From assembly GCA_033297075.1 (NCBI GenBank), contig MU858062.1:62001-126000 (forward strand): 64,000 bases of DNA, in the 5' to 3' direction. Shown piece by piece: positions 46,639-59,891 of this stretch (its first letter is position 1; each line of letters begins with the position of its first letter). This DNA is from Rhypophila decipiens. Its lineage: Eukaryota; Ascomycota; Sordariomycetes; Sordariales; Naviculisporaceae. The notes under the pieces are model-generated. The model did not search any database, had not been told where the DNA came from, and was given only the letters and a program-made list of their open reading frames with translations. A program made the position numbers and the translations under genes.

Positions 46639-48995
46639 CTAGAATCCTCTGGTATCACAATAGCCAGGGGCCCTCCCTCCGCCCCCTCCATTGGCCCAGC
46701 TCATAACTGTCAAGCTGGTCGTATACGCCATGGCGATGAAGCCAAAAATGCAGAGACCGATATCCGACCACTTCCATAGCGTGCTCTTTGCCACTGCCTT
46801 GTAATGCAGCATGGGCTAAAACACAGACACAAGTCAGCAAGATGGGTTGGAAAGTGCTTCATAAGGAAATCAAAACTCACCGGGTATATATACACCAGCG
46901 GGATGCAGGCAAAGTTGCCCACGAGCGCAACAAACTTGTCCAGGTTATCGGCACCTCCCCACGCAATGATGGCACACAGGGCCACGACAAAGAAGCGGAA
47001 AATGTTCTTCTGCCACTTGATATATGGGTTGTACTTTCCGCTCTTGGTGAAGAGCGCGTTCTCGGTGATCCTAATAGCAGGGAAGATCTGCAGCGGGGTC
47101 GAAAGCAGAATTGCAAGCGAGTAGAGAAACTGTACGCCGTTGACAAACTTGTCGTCTTGCGGCAGGTTCAACAACACGACCGTCTCCGTCTTGGAGCCGT
47201 ATGCAGCGTACGAGACAGCACCCATGACGACGAACAGAGTCGTGATGATAATCATGACCACAAACATCACCTTGGGGAACTTCTCGGGTCTCTTCATAGA
47301 CTCCTGAATGGGAATAATAAGACCGATTCCCTCAAAGGTGAAGATGGCAGTTCCAATAAACAGGGTCCAATCTTTTTTGTTGAACATGATGATATCTGCC
47401 AAGCCTTCGGTGCTCAGTGTGAAAATGTCGTAGTAGAACAGGTACGCCAGACCGATGACAATGAAGGCGTCTGCAACCAGGGCGGTGAATCCAAGCTTTC
47501 CAATGTCGCGAAGCAGCGAGAAGGGCAGGAAGACCACCATTTGCATGATGATCAGCCACGTGATGGGTATTAAGGTCTTGCACTTTGACACCGCCAGGAT
47601 GAATGCCTGGAGATTTTCGGACGTGAAGACGATATAGGCGGCGACGAATCCGATTTGGCTGATGACGATGGAAGTGAGAATGACATTCCTCATCCACTTT
47701 CCATATAGAATTCCGCCAATGTCACCAAAAGACCCATCGACCTTCAACCGCGTTGTAACCAAGAGCACGAAGCAATAGTAACTCAGGGCGGCAACACCGA
47801 GAAGAACAAGGTTGCTGAAAAGCATACCGCCATTGAGATAGGCGCGAGGAAGAAAAAGGACACCTGTTCCGACAAAGGACTTGAGCAAAAGAAGGGCAGC
47901 AGCCATGGGGCTGTTCTGGCCACTTCCTCCGCGCTCCTTCCTTCTCCTTTTGCGACGAGAGGGTGTCAAAAGGGCGCTGTTTTCCATCGGCTCACGGTCG
48001 TCATCTGAGCCCTCATCGCTGTCCCACTCGCCTTCATCGCTCCCAGAGGAAAAGTATTCTCCGGGCCTTAGAACTTCGTCATCTTCTTCCAGCTCTTCTC
48101 CGGCGAAGTGGCCGTACAAGGATAAGAATTCGAGGAAGCTGGTTGTCAAGAGCCGCGGCTGTTGGGCACCCTCGCCATTTTCTAACTCGTGCGAGTTGTC
48201 CGGGTCTTGGTGTGCTCGCCGAAGGTAGTTGCGCCTGAAGCCTCCAGGTACCTTGATGGAGTTGATGTCAAGGACTTCGTTCTCTGGCTCTGGCCTGGAA
48301 TGGCTGAAGCTCTTGCTTCGCTGCATCTTGTTCCGCTGATCTATTTCCTCGGTCCATTTGTATATAGGCCTCGTGATGTCGCCTCCCTGTAATTTCAGAC
48401 TCGAGAACTCTTCGTCGTCGTCGAGTATGGCCTGGCTACTCTCGGCTCGTTGTTTCCCCTTGCCCGCATCACTCGACCGTCTAAACCCATTGTCCTCTGA
48501 ACCAGCATCACCTGGCTGCACCAGATGGCGCTTGATGATCTCGGGGTCTTCATAGGCAGCCCGTGCTCTCGCATCGAATGAGCCATAGTTTGTTGGTGTC
48601 GACGAGTAGGGCACCTGGGCAGAGTTGGCGGCGGGAGAAAGCGGACGAACGGGAGGGGTTCCAAATCTAGGCGGAGAAGTGCCAATTGAGTTTGAGAGCG
48701 CAGCTGCTAGAGCCGAGATGCCAGGACCTGGCTGATATGATCCGGCGCCGGGAAGTGGTGAGAGGTTTTCAGTCTCAGCAACCTCACCGCTCGACGGGTT
48801 CGGCGTTTGCTGTCCCGGCGGTGTGCCATATGCGTGCGAAGGGCCCCGCGAGACTGGCGAGGCCAACCGGGCGGTAGATTCATGGCGAGGTAAAGAGGTA
48901 CCGAAAGATCGGGCACGATATGAACCTAACGGCGACGTTATAGGCAAGGCAAGGCCTTGTGAAGGAGCCGGCGACTGGCTCCTGGAGTTGGACAT
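46639..48995 (-). CDS. Vacuolar amino-acid transporter, AVT3/AVT4 type (AAAP)
   Basis: Two exons: 48995-46881 and 46815-46639, 763 residues. About 360 N-terminal residues are hydrophilic, Ser/Pro-rich at first and then acidic (GEELEEDDEVLRPGEYFSSGSDEGEWDSDEG), ending in a basic patch RRKRRRKERGG. Eleven or so membrane segments follow, opening with SPMAAALLLLKSFVGTGVLFLP, the usual first helix of the family, and including AIFTFEGIGLIIPIQ. The last exon supplies the final helix and ends CDTRGF. The family exports neutral amino acids from the vacuole. The long tail is typical for Avt3/Avt4 and probably regulatory. Confidence 0.92.
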
Positions 48996-50907
48996 GGTTG
49001 GAGCTCTCGACGGGATGGTTATCTGCGAATGCCAGCTATCTCATGCCTCCTGCGTATCGCGGTGTGATTTGGAGTTGGAACAATGCCGAATTGGAAGGCA
49101 AGTTTGAGGACGAGGGACGGGGAGTGGGTCGCTAGCGGAGAGCGGAGGAGACCGCGTTCTGGCGATCGCAAATGGCGCTGCGAGGTTATTCCGTAGATCG
49201 GATTGCGGTGAGTCAAGAACAATGGCAACGATAACGATTAGCCTGTATAAACTGACTTGAACCAAAGACTTGTGCAGGTAAAAGAGAAGAAAAACTCCAC
49301 ATTAAGAGGAGTTGACAAGAGACAGTCGCTGGCCCCCCGTGACTTGAAACTGTTGATATGGAGGAGGCGGTTTGGGCTTGTGACCAAGTGGGCAGGTATG
49401 TCCATGTGCTGACAGCCTAGACTACCGGTAACGCTGGGGAGGTTGGCGATAAGAACGGATGGCTGCCCGCGAGTCGCCAAATGGCCCAGCACGTGGGTGG
49501 GCTCATCAGTGACCGGTGACCTGCGCCCGGGGGACCCCAGCGGGTTTCCAGGCTCGTAGCGGGTGCTGACCGTGCTGAGCAACTGCCTCCAGCTGCGGGA
49601 TCTACCGAGGCCCCATCCGCCGAAGCGCCGCCCCAGCCCCCACGCACCTCTGTTCCATCTTCTGACTGTGGGGATGGACCCTGAAATTCTCAAGTAAATA
49701 TTGTGCAGTCTGCACGGACAGGAGCCGGGTGCAGGATCTCCTTGGACGTGGAGGAGAGTGTTGATAAACAACAGACTGAGGAATTTGCGCCAATATATTT
49801 CTTCTTCCATGGACGAAATCACGGCAAGTACGAGCAAGCACCGATACCCGCAACATGAAGTCGTGTTCCATGGTCGCCGTTGGTCTTGTACACGCCAGTG
49901 CTGACCATTGTATTCGACTGGAGTCATTTACGATTCATCAGCAACGCTTTCCTGCCCCATCACACCGTTGAGGCTGGCCAGATCCGCTTTTGCATGTGTG
50001 TAGTGTGTTTTTGTTGATGCTAATAACCAGCCCCTCTGGCCACTCTTCGACCTGCCAGCCATGAGTTCCAGAGATTTTCAGATGGCCAAAACGAAACCTG
50101 GTTCCAAGGTGGTATTCTTCACTACAGAGTGAGTTGCACCAATCCTATTGTGAAGATTTTCGAGTGCTTCTTCATATGAGGTGTTTATGATTTTGAAGAC
50201 TCTGTCACGGAGTATTGAACTGACACCTGCAAATCGAGATTGCTGTTGTTGTGGGGAAGGAGCCGCACAGTGAACCAACCAACGGCGACCCCTGAAACAG
50301 TTGCCCTTTCACACTGCCGCCTATGACGTCCACCCCTGTCCGGTGCAGTCCAGACTCCCGTTCAGCGGCCCCATCAACACCTGTCAAGGGATACACAAGA
50401 GTGAGGAGCGACCAACCCGATCGTTGTTTGGAACAGGCTTGGCAGTCGACCTGACCCGAATCGGGTTCAACTGTCCCAAACCGCGTCTGTCCAACATTGA
50501 CGAAGCGAAAAAGAGGCAAAAGAAACATCAGCTTTGGAGGCATTTAATTCATTCATTGGTCTTTCTTACTTGGCTGTAAGAGATTGGGCAAAAGTGAACC
50601 AAGCTTGTGTGGTGTTGGACAATTTCAGCCATACATAAACACGAAAGGCGGGCAGCTTTTGCTAGGCCCCTGGCTCCATCGACAATCGGACCATAGAACA
50701 TGAAGGGAGCGGTGGACTCAACTCTCTTTTCATATATCTGATTTCTTTTTTCTGTGCTTTCCTTGCCTTTAGCTGCCTCGGCACAACTCAACTCAGCCTT
50801 GCCTCTCCTTTTCCTTCTTTCCAGCCTTAGCCACGTCAGCCAAGTCGTCTGATGGTGGCATCGAGTCTGGAAATCCCATCAGATTCGAGTCACGCCGGAG
50901 CTCAACC
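48996..50907. other. Divergent promoter region AVT3-like/vhc1
   Basis: About 1.9 kb. The longest open stretch (49238-49927, minus) has no family signature and biased composition. No RNA gene or repeat found. Confidence 0.55.
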
Positions 50908-53900
50908 ATGGCCATGACAGACTACGAGAGCCTGAGCAAGAGGAACAAGCTGGGCGTCGTCTCAGGCGTCTACATCCCAGTATGTCTCAACATTCTCAGC
51001 ATCCTCATGTTCTTGAGGTTCGGCCTCATCCTCGGTCAGGTTGGTCTCTTGGGCATGCTCGGTACGTCTCCTGAACTTGCTACTATGATGCCCGAGCTTA
51101 CACGGCACCTCTCCAGGCCTTATGCTCATCGCATATAGCGTCGACTTTGTCACCACTCTCTCACTTTCAGCCATTGCCTCCAATGGAGAGGTCAAAGGAG
51201 GAGGCGCCTACTATCTCATCTCGAGATCGTTGGGCCCCGAGTTTGGTGGATCGATTGGAGTCCTCTTTTACCTTGCTCAGGTGCTGAACACGGCACTCAA
51301 TGTCGTTGGTCTTGTTGATTGCTTGAAGCTAAACCTGGGATCGGCTATGCCGGCGGGCTACTGGTGGGGATATCTCGTCCAGACGGCAGCTCTGGTTATC
51401 TGCACTGGACTCTGTCTAGCCGGAAGTTCGATTTTTGCCAAGGCTAGCAATGCCCTCCTCGTCGTCCTGTCCATATCTATACTCAGCATCCCGATTTCGG
51501 CGCTTTTACTGGAATCCTTTATCGACGCTGAAAGGGGGATTGAGTTCACCGGCCTGAGCCTGGCCACTCTGAAGGCCAATCTGTTTCCCCACACGTCTGG
51601 TCAAGAGTTCAACGGCTTGGATACCTTTCGAGACCTCTTTGGCATCCTGTTTCCCGCGACTTCGGGTATTTTCGCCGGTGCCTCCATGTCGGGCGACCTG
51701 CGGAATCCGAGCAAAGACATTCCAAGAGGCACTCTGTGGGCCATGTTTTCGACCTTTCTTGCCTATCTCACCGTCATCCTCTCGCTGGCTGCGAGCACTA
51801 CGCATGCCACCTTTCTTCAGAATACCAATGTGATCCAGGAGACGAACATATGGCCGCCCATCATCTTCGCTGGAGAGTTCGCCACGACGTTTTTCTCGGC
51901 CCTGATGGGTGTCATCGGGTCCGCAAAGCTTCTCCAGGCCCTGGCTCGAGACAAGCTGTTCCCTGGCCTGACAGCTTTTGGCAAGGGGACCAAGAAAGCC
52001 GACGAGCCCGTATATGCCATATTCTTGACATATGTCGCGGCGCAATTCGCCATGCTGTTGAACCTCAATCAGATTGCGTCTCTGATAGCGATGGGATACC
52101 AGGTAAAGTCACTCTCTGCTTTCTCAAGTCCATTATCGTATGCCCTAACCATAGACAGATGACATTCTTCGTCATGAACTTGGCCTGCTTCCTGCTCAAG
52201 ATTGGGTCCGCCCCCAATTTCCGCCCAGGTTTCAAATTCTTCAGCTGGCAAACAGCCTTCGCCGGGAGTCTTGTCTCGGCTGGGGCCATGTTCTTCATCG
52301 ACGAAACCTACGCAACGACTGCGGTATGCATGTTGGTGTTCTTGTTCCTGCTCATCCACTACTTGAGTCCTCCAAAGCACTGGGGCGACGTGTCTCAGAA
52401 CCTGATCTATCACCAAGTGAGAAAGTACCTGTTGAGGCTGAAGCCGGAGCACATCAAGTTTTGGAGGCCACAGATCATCCTGTTGATCAACAATCCGAGG
52501 AGACAAACCCGCCTTATTCAGTTTTGCAACTCGATGAAAAAGGGAGCTCTGTATATCCTAGGACATGTCATTGTCAATGATGACTTTTCGGCCGGAGTTG
52601 CCGAGGCAAAGCTCCAACAGGCGGCCTGGACCAAGTACATCTCGGAATACTCGCGCATCAAGGCATTTGTACAACTCACCATGTCGCCTTCCATCACATG
52701 GGGAGTCAGAAATCTGATTCTCTCGGCCGGACTCGGCGGCATGAGACCAAACATTGCCGTCATCGGTTTCTACAACCTAGACGAGCTGCGCAACTCGCAG
52801 CCCAAGATGAAGGTGCCTGTGGCTCCCTTTTCACCCACAAAAGCACGGGTCGATGATTCCCAGCCCAAGGCCAAGTCGCCTAAGAGACGAAGGGGGGACA
52901 CTTCTGCCCGCATGCTGGAAGGATTCTTGCCCACCGACGTCATCAGGAATGAAGAAATGATGTCGGTAACGGAATACATGACGATCCTGGAGGATATGGC
53001 ACTGCGGTATCGTCTGAATGTCGCCATTGGGAAAGGGTTCGATTCTCTGGAAACACCGAGAAAGGACGGCGGAAACTCGAAAAAATACATCGACTTATGG
53101 CCGATCCAAATGTCAGCCGAGATTTCCGCTGAAGGGCGGAGTGTTTTGACCACCAACTTTGATACCTGTAAGTGCTTTGTTCTCTGAATACCGGATTCTT
53201 AAGTAAATCGGTCACCATGCTGACATGGACTTGACCAGACACGTTGATTCTTCAGCTCGGGTACATCCTTCACACCGTCCCAGCCTGGAAAAGGGTTTAC
53301 GATCTTCGGGTTCTCGTGTTCGTCGAGTACGAGAGCGAAGTCGAAGAAGAACGCGGGAGAGTCAAGGCGCTTCTAGAAAAGCTCAGAATTGAGGCCCAAG
53401 TGCTGGTATTTTGGCTGGCATCAGGCGACCTCTCGACGTATGAAGCAATAATCCACGGCAAGACGGTCAGTGTCGAGACCGAACACTCGGTGATGGAATG
53501 CTTGAGGGACCAAGAATGGTGGAAAGAGCTCCGGAAGATTCGGGGCTCCCATCTCATGACGCCGGCCGAGGAAATTACATCAATTTCGTATGTTTTGGAA
53601 TCAGCCACGGGCGGAGGTGTTGGAGGGCTGGACGGCGCGGCTAGGAGACGGCCTAGTGTGTCGCACCTTAGCGAATTACCCAAGAAACCCACGATATCGC
53701 GGCTGGCGAGGCTCGGCGTCAACATGGGAATACATACGCAGAATCTCCCGTTCAAGGTGCTGCAAAACTCGGATTCTGAAACCGAGGTCGGCAGCGATGG
53801 CGAGAGCGACTCTTCAGAGGATAGCATGGACGGAGACTTCAATGATAGCGGCAGCGTCGTTAGTGACGGCGATGTCGATGCGGTCACGCCGGCCAGGGTT

Positions 53901-54794
53901 CCTCTTCTGCAGGCTGTTCACAGGCGAAAGAGCTCGGGGGACATTACGAGCAATCCGAGGAGTCTCTGGAAAGCCCGCAGCAGCAGCAGCAAACATTCGT
54001 CTTCGTCGTCAATACCACGATCTTACGGCACTGTGACTGAGGGCGGTCAATCGGGTCATTCGCGAACAGGATCAGCAAGTCAGGCGGTCGCTCCGGAGCC
54101 ATCTTCGACTCCACAGAGTCCCAGGCCCGAAAAGCCCACCCTGTCACGGCATGGCTCGAGCATGAAATTTTCCAGCATGTTGGTTCCTGAGACGATGATT
54201 ATGAATGAGGGCGACTCGGGGCCCAGGATCATGTTTGCCGAGGATGAGACGCGGTCTGGTTTATCTCGGACATCGTCGTACTCGCGGATGCCTGGCAACA
54301 AAAACTCGGATGAGAAGGGCGCGGATCAGGAGGGCGGAAAGGGAAATCGCAAAGTGTCGTTTGCCGAGTTTGAAGTCGCATCTCCTGCGAGGTCGCGCAA
54401 GAGTTCATTCTCCAAGCGAGCGGGGAGTGCCAGCGGCAGCGGGGATGCGCTGTTGGACATTCCCGAGCTGCTGGCCTCGTACGAAAACAGGGGACGAGAA
54501 GACGACGAGGAAGCGACCGCGGCGGCGGGTTCGAGCTATTCCCTCCAAGGTGAAGCTCTGTCGTTCAACGACTTGCCGAGCCGGGCTCAGCATTTGATTC
54601 TCAATGAACTGATGGGGCAGCAGAGCAAGGACACGGCCGTGTTGTTCACCACATTGCCGGTCCCGGCGGAGAATACATGCCAGAGCGAGGAGGCCAGCCT
54701 GGCGTACTTGTCCAATATCGAGGTGCTTTGCAACGATCTGCCGCCTGTCTTGTTGGTCTTGAGCAACAACATGACTGTTACTGTTAGTTTGTGA
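50908..54794 (+). CDS. vhc1: Vacuolar cation-chloride cotransporter Vhc1 (SLC12 family)
   Basis: Four exons: 50908-51061, 51117-52102, 52159-53167 and 53239-54794, 1234 residues (yeast Vhc1 is 1120). The APC-fold membrane domain starts at about residue 14 with KLGVVSGVYIPVCLNILSILMFLRFG and includes the family blocks GGGAYYLISRSLGPEFGGSIG and GIFAGASMSGDLRNPSKDIPRGT. The C-terminal half (from about 450) is cytosolic, with the SLC12 domain, a Ser/Asp-rich stretch (SDGESDSSEDSMDGDFNDS) and a conserved end with LILNELMGQQSKDTAVLFTTLP. It moves K+ and Cl- across the vacuolar membrane. The gene is divergent from the AVT3-type vacuolar transporter. Confidence 0.94.
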
Positions 54795-55439
54795 TAAATC
54801 ACGCGATTGATGCATACATTTATAAGTAAAGCATTGGAGTCTCTTGTTTAACTAGCCTTGGGATTAGCGTTTTTGGGATATTCTGCACAAGATTTGCTTA
54901 GACAATATCATTGCCCTTACTTCAAATCGCTTCCCAAGCCTCCTTTACGAATCCATTGTTTGTTGTTGGTTGGTCGCCCAAGCACGCGGTCTAGACATTT
55001 TTGTCCCGAGTCTGTCTTGCTTGCTCCAGTCTGTTTTCTTTGTCCCTGACGCATCGAGCAAGACATATCAGACGGGACCTCATCAGGGAACGGAACGGCT
55101 GGCTTTTCCTTCTTTGACACACCACACCACGACATACAAGATAGCGTGCGTGACTTGGAGATGGACCCAGCTTTTCTTTGTTCTTTGTTTTTACCAAGGG
55201 AGAATGACTGGGACTGATTCTTCCAATCCATGTCGCCACGCCACGGCTTGGATGGAGAGGATGGATACTAGAAGTGAATGAATGAATGAACGAGTTCTTT
55301 TGATCTGATCCGGCATCTTCTTGCTTGCTTGGCTTATCGATTGACTCATTGACTACACTGTGCTCAACTACTCATTCATCGACCCAGCTTGGGACGGATC
55401 CCATGATATAGTTATACCTGCGTGCCTCTTGTCGAATAG
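54795..55439. other. Intergenic vhc1/zinc-ribbon gene
   Basis: About 645 bp in tandem orientation. Small GAATGAATGAATGAA repeats lie at about 55274-55290. No gene seen. Confidence 0.6.
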
Positions 55440-58400
55440 ATGATGTCTCCCATAACAACAGCACAGCCCTCATCATTGCACTCGCAGAGCAGTACCATTG
55501 ACCACCAGTCCCCGAAACGATCTACTTCGACCAGCGAACGACTCTCGCAGAAAATACGGAGTAACATGCGACATTTAAGACTAGGAGGAGGAGGAGGAGG
55601 AAGTAATCACCACGAAGAGCAACAAAAAGGGCCCGAGTTCAGAATCGTACATACCCCCGATCGACCTGTTCGTTTGGTCTCGCCCCTCGAGGCGCCTACC
55701 GAGGAGGAGTGTTTTGACGAGATTAAGGGGTGGCATTCTGCTGCTGCTGCTGCTGGTAGGAGTATACAGAGTCAACAGAGCCAACATCAGCAGTTTATAT
55801 CAGTGCCAGAACGAATACCAGAACCAGTACCAGAACAAATACCGGTACCGAAACCTCTGCCAGCATCTCCGCCGCAACTACCGCCTGTTGAATTTGATAG
55901 TCATAGATTCGGTCTCGGTCTCGGTCTGGGAATAAGCCCGTTGTCTAGTCTGAATCTCGACCAAGAAGAAGAAGAGCATCATCAACAGAATATTCTCACA
56001 AAAAGGGGCGAGTCCCCTATGCTAGGAGGCGGGAATTTCGAGCAGCAGAGTTATGGTATTTTTGAGTTTGAAGATCCCGAAGACGCTACCGAGAACAACC
56101 TTGAAAAGAACCCGAGGGATAAGAATAAGCATAATCAGGACCGAAAGGAAAAGTATATCTTGCAGCAGCCTGTGCCGGTACCCGTACCTTTGCCGACGAT
56201 TGGGAGGAGGCAATATTACCCACGACGAGACAGTTTCGTTAGCGACGACTACGACGAGGACGATAACCACAACAGACGAGTAGAGGAGAAAGGGGATATC
56301 ATCAAGCCCTGGGAGAGCAGGTGTCTCCCGCCTTCTCCTTCGCCATCTTCTCCATCAACACCACATTTCCAGATCCACCGAAACGGCAACGGAAAGCTGG
56401 TCGCGGCCCGCTTGTTGAACTACCACCGGCGGTACTCACCTTCATACCCACTAACCTGGCTGCCATCAGCAGCAGCCAGCAGTGACTGCTTACAACAACT
56501 AAATCTGACCTCCCGAGGCGGCGGTACAGGTACAGGTAATACAGGTTCTTCCGAAGAACAACAATTCAAGCTCGAACTCGAAGAAGACTCCGACCTAGAC
56601 GTACGCGGCGGCAGCAGCAGCAGCAAGGACAACGAAAGAAGCCAAATGCAGAACCTCTGGTCGCATCTCCGGAGGATCAAGAATAATAATCAGGGCGGCG
56701 GAAGTAACAACAACCATTATTCTGGTGGTGGGCAGAGAAAAAGCGAAGGACTAGTTTCCAACTCCAACTTTGGAAGCAGCACAGCAACTTCAAGTGGCGA
56801 GTACTCCTACTCCCACGATGGAGAGGAGGACGCAGAGATCCACGAGGCTCAGGTGGTAGATCTTGAGCTGAGGAGGAAAATGGAACGGTTCAGAACAAGA
56901 CGGGGCGGGAATTGTCCTTATTGTGGGGGGCAGGTTCATTTTGGGGGAACAGAGGAAACATCACCTCCCGGGAGTAGTTATTATTGTGGATTTTGTAGGG
57001 CGGATTTGAGGGGTGTTGTTTATGGAGATTATGGAGTCCAGGAGCAGAGAATGGTCATGGGAGCGGGACCGGGACCGGGACAGCCGCCGGCTGCTGTTGT
57101 TGAGACGACTGGCCGGGGCAGGGAGGAAGTACGGGCACGGCAGAGGCCGGATAGGGGGTATGATGCGGATAGACCGTATATTACTGGGCCTTCGGAGAGG
57201 AAGGTTAATGTCCCGCCGGGAACGGTGCCGCCTAAACCGCTGAAGCAGAGGGCGTTGTTGGAGCAGAGGTCTCTTGATGGGGCACGTCAACAAGGCTCGA
57301 GTGGTGAGGCAGCATCTCATGGCGGTGGGTATAGACAGGAGAACTTGGGACAGCAAAACACAGTACGGGACCAAATACCGGCGAACAGTAGCAAACCCCA
57401 GCCGGGGCCGATTGGCGCAAGGAAACACCAGCAAGAGGAGGCACAATCGTCCAAATTCTCGTCGTCTGTGGATTCATCCTCCTCGTCTGCATCCTCGACA
57501 CCACGAAAGCCGCCGCCGAGACTGGCAGATCGCCCAATACTTGTAGAGGCAAAGAAGGCCCCGTCACCGTCACTGGCCCAGCAGCTGCGGCATCGACCAG
57601 CACCTCCGCCGCCGGAGCGTACTGTGTACGCAAATGACATCAGGAACGCCAGAGGGAATCATCGAACGATACTGGGCCAACAGACGCGACCAAACGCCCG
57701 CGAATCCGTCAAACAGACCACTTCGCCCAACTTGAGCGGTAAACAAGCTGCGCCCTCGCCCCTGAGACATGAGATCACGCGAAAGCAGGCCAATCACTAC
57801 TACTACTCGGGACCGCTTCTCCCGGCGACTGTCTATCGACCGCTCCCACCGCTTCCTGATGAGCAGGGCCAGCAGGCTGCTGGTGCTCCAAGCCCAGCAC
57901 CTCTTCCATCCCGCCCATTTCATGTTCCCAGGTCAAGCCTGTCTCCAGGATACGTCAATCCCTCTTCGCCCGGTCTGTCGACTAGCTCGAGACCAAACCA
58001 GTCCAGACCTCTGAATCCGGAGCAACTCCAGCCTGTCCCTCACAGGCCGAACCATTCCTCGCCTCTCCTCAACCACGCTTTCACGCCCGCAAGACCCAGT
58101 CCACACGCACCGGGACCACCAAGGCCATCTGCATCACTACCAGCTCGACCGCGACAGGAGGCATCCCCCCTGCTGCCCCAGACTCGATACCAACAACACA
58201 TGCAACCGCCAGACATCAATTATACACCTGCCAGTCCTTTCGCCCAGCAACTACCCACAAGACCGCCAGATCCCAGACTGAACCAATTAAGCAAGCCGAA
58301 TTCCAACCTCCTAGCTTCGGCCCTGGAACAAGCAACAAGAAACGCACGAGATCAACTTGCCGTCCCGGAGCCGCCTTCATCTTCGTCGTCGACGTATTCC

Positions 58401-58942
58401 CCGTTAAACGACTCCCCTACCACGCCTACTGCTTCCACATTTAGTAGTACGGCGAGTAATACTTACTCAACCACAGGTGATTCGAGAGCCGCAACAGCTC
58501 CTCAACGTACAAACCCTTTTAGTACTTCCAGCTCCAGTTATCATCAAACCCACATGTACCCATATCATTCCGCCTCCACACAAGACGGCGGACTAAACAT
58601 CATCACCCCAGCTCCAAATTCCCATGGCCATGGCCATACCCGGGCCCAGGCTCATCAGCCTGGGACCCGGGACAATAAGCGGACCGGTACAGAAGCAGTA
58701 CCACACCACCCTCAGCAACAGAAATAACCCCCTCGTCGGCACAGATCCCCATGCTGCGATACGACGACGCCATCATGCCGTGGATGACGCCGCGAGACAA
58801 GGCAGAGTTTGAAAAGGCCATTGCCGACAAGGGGGACGACGCGCAGGTGTACATGGATATTTTTGATGATTACGCTGGCTATTCCTCGTCTGTTTCGTCT
58901 TCTTCTGCTGAGGAGGATGCACGTGGAGAGAAGAAGAAGTAA
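55440..58942 (+). CDS. Unknown proline-rich protein with a CxxC/CxxC zinc ribbon
   Basis: Not recognised. Two exons are proposed: 55440-58697 and 58745-58942, 1151 residues. Most of it is low complexity: polyGly/Ser, PVPEQIPVPKPLP-type proline repeats, Gln and Asn runs, and a Pro-rich second half with many PxxP motifs. The one folded-looking island is a four-Cys zinc ribbon near residue 500 (NCPYCGGQVHFG ... YYCGFCRADLRG). The 47-nt intron (GTACCA donor, GGCACAG acceptor) removes a TAA at 58725-58727 and adds a hydrophilic tail that looks conserved in kind (IPMLRYDDAIMPWMTPRDKAEF). If that intron is wrong the protein stops at 58727 with 1095 residues. Likely a disordered scaffold or regulator; no function is assigned. 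Confidence 0.6.
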
Positions 58943-59891
58943 GAAGGATTAAGAAAATAAAATAAACTGACAAGGGGATTGGAATGTATGTATGTATGTG
59001 AATCATGATGATGTATTTTTTTTTAAAAAAAAGAATCGCTTACTGGTATTAAGTGTAAATGGCCATTTATTCATTATATATATGTGAGCAGGCGGCAGCT
59101 CAAATTAGTTTCGTTTGATAGGGATATAGGTAGGTCGGGAGGTATAGACATGTAAATACTGAATAGCATGTTGATAATTCATTATTGGAGGTTAGTAAAA
59201 AAGAAGAAAAAAGAAAGAATTTGTTTTACGCCCAAAACAACCGGACTCGAACGGGTGGACGACCTCGGAGACATGACCGACCGAGTATTTCACTGAATAG
59301 ACTAGGTATTCTATATAGTCTCAAACTTTGTAAGAATACTCTTACGCGCACCGCACATCGCCCGCTAAGCTATTATGGTCAAGGACTTTTAAAATATCTG
59401 AGTAACGATGTCTGGAGCCGGAGAGCCCATATGGTATCCGTATACCGACGGCTTGCGCCTTCAAAATTCTGGAAAAGGTACTACAGGTACTAATTGAACC
59501 AGACACCTTGGAAGAAGCCGATTAACCCATTATTTAACAGAAGAAGAAGAAGCAGGCTCTTGCCATGATGTAACCCGTATCTCAACCGACAATTAGATCA
59601 CATAGCTAGGTAGGTCAGGTAGCAATCGGGTTTTTCTTCTTCTTTTCTTTCCTTTTTTTTTTTTTGAATCCATCACACCGTCGACTATGATCAATAACTG
59701 TGAGTGACCAAAAGGAAAAATGCCTTCGATTACCTGATAACTCGACGATTCTCAATATTTTTTCTCATCCGTTCCATCAACATAAACTAGTCCGCATAGA
59801 TAATCATACAACATTACAAACAAGAGAACGACAGTTTGTTACGCAATTCCCTTCCGCCGTGTGTCAGATTCTATTCTCGCCTCTCAGGCTC
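58943..59891. other. Intergenic zinc-ribbon gene/110-aa gene
   Basis: About 950 bp with a (TATG)n microsatellite at about 58986-59000, A and T runs near 59020-59030, a T-run near 59652, and a weak tRNA-like patch at about 59240-59290 that I rejected as a gene. Confidence 0.55.

Noticed and set aside
49238..49927. 229-codon minus-strand frame between the AVT3-like gene and vhc1
   Set aside because: No recognisable domain, odd composition and no good start context; most likely promoter DNA.
59240..59290. tRNA-like patch on the minus strand (near-consensus B box at 59253-59243 and a CTCGG/CCGAG stem)
   Set aside because: The putative anticodon loop is 12 nt, no A box is found and the acceptor stem does not pair; at best an old relic.
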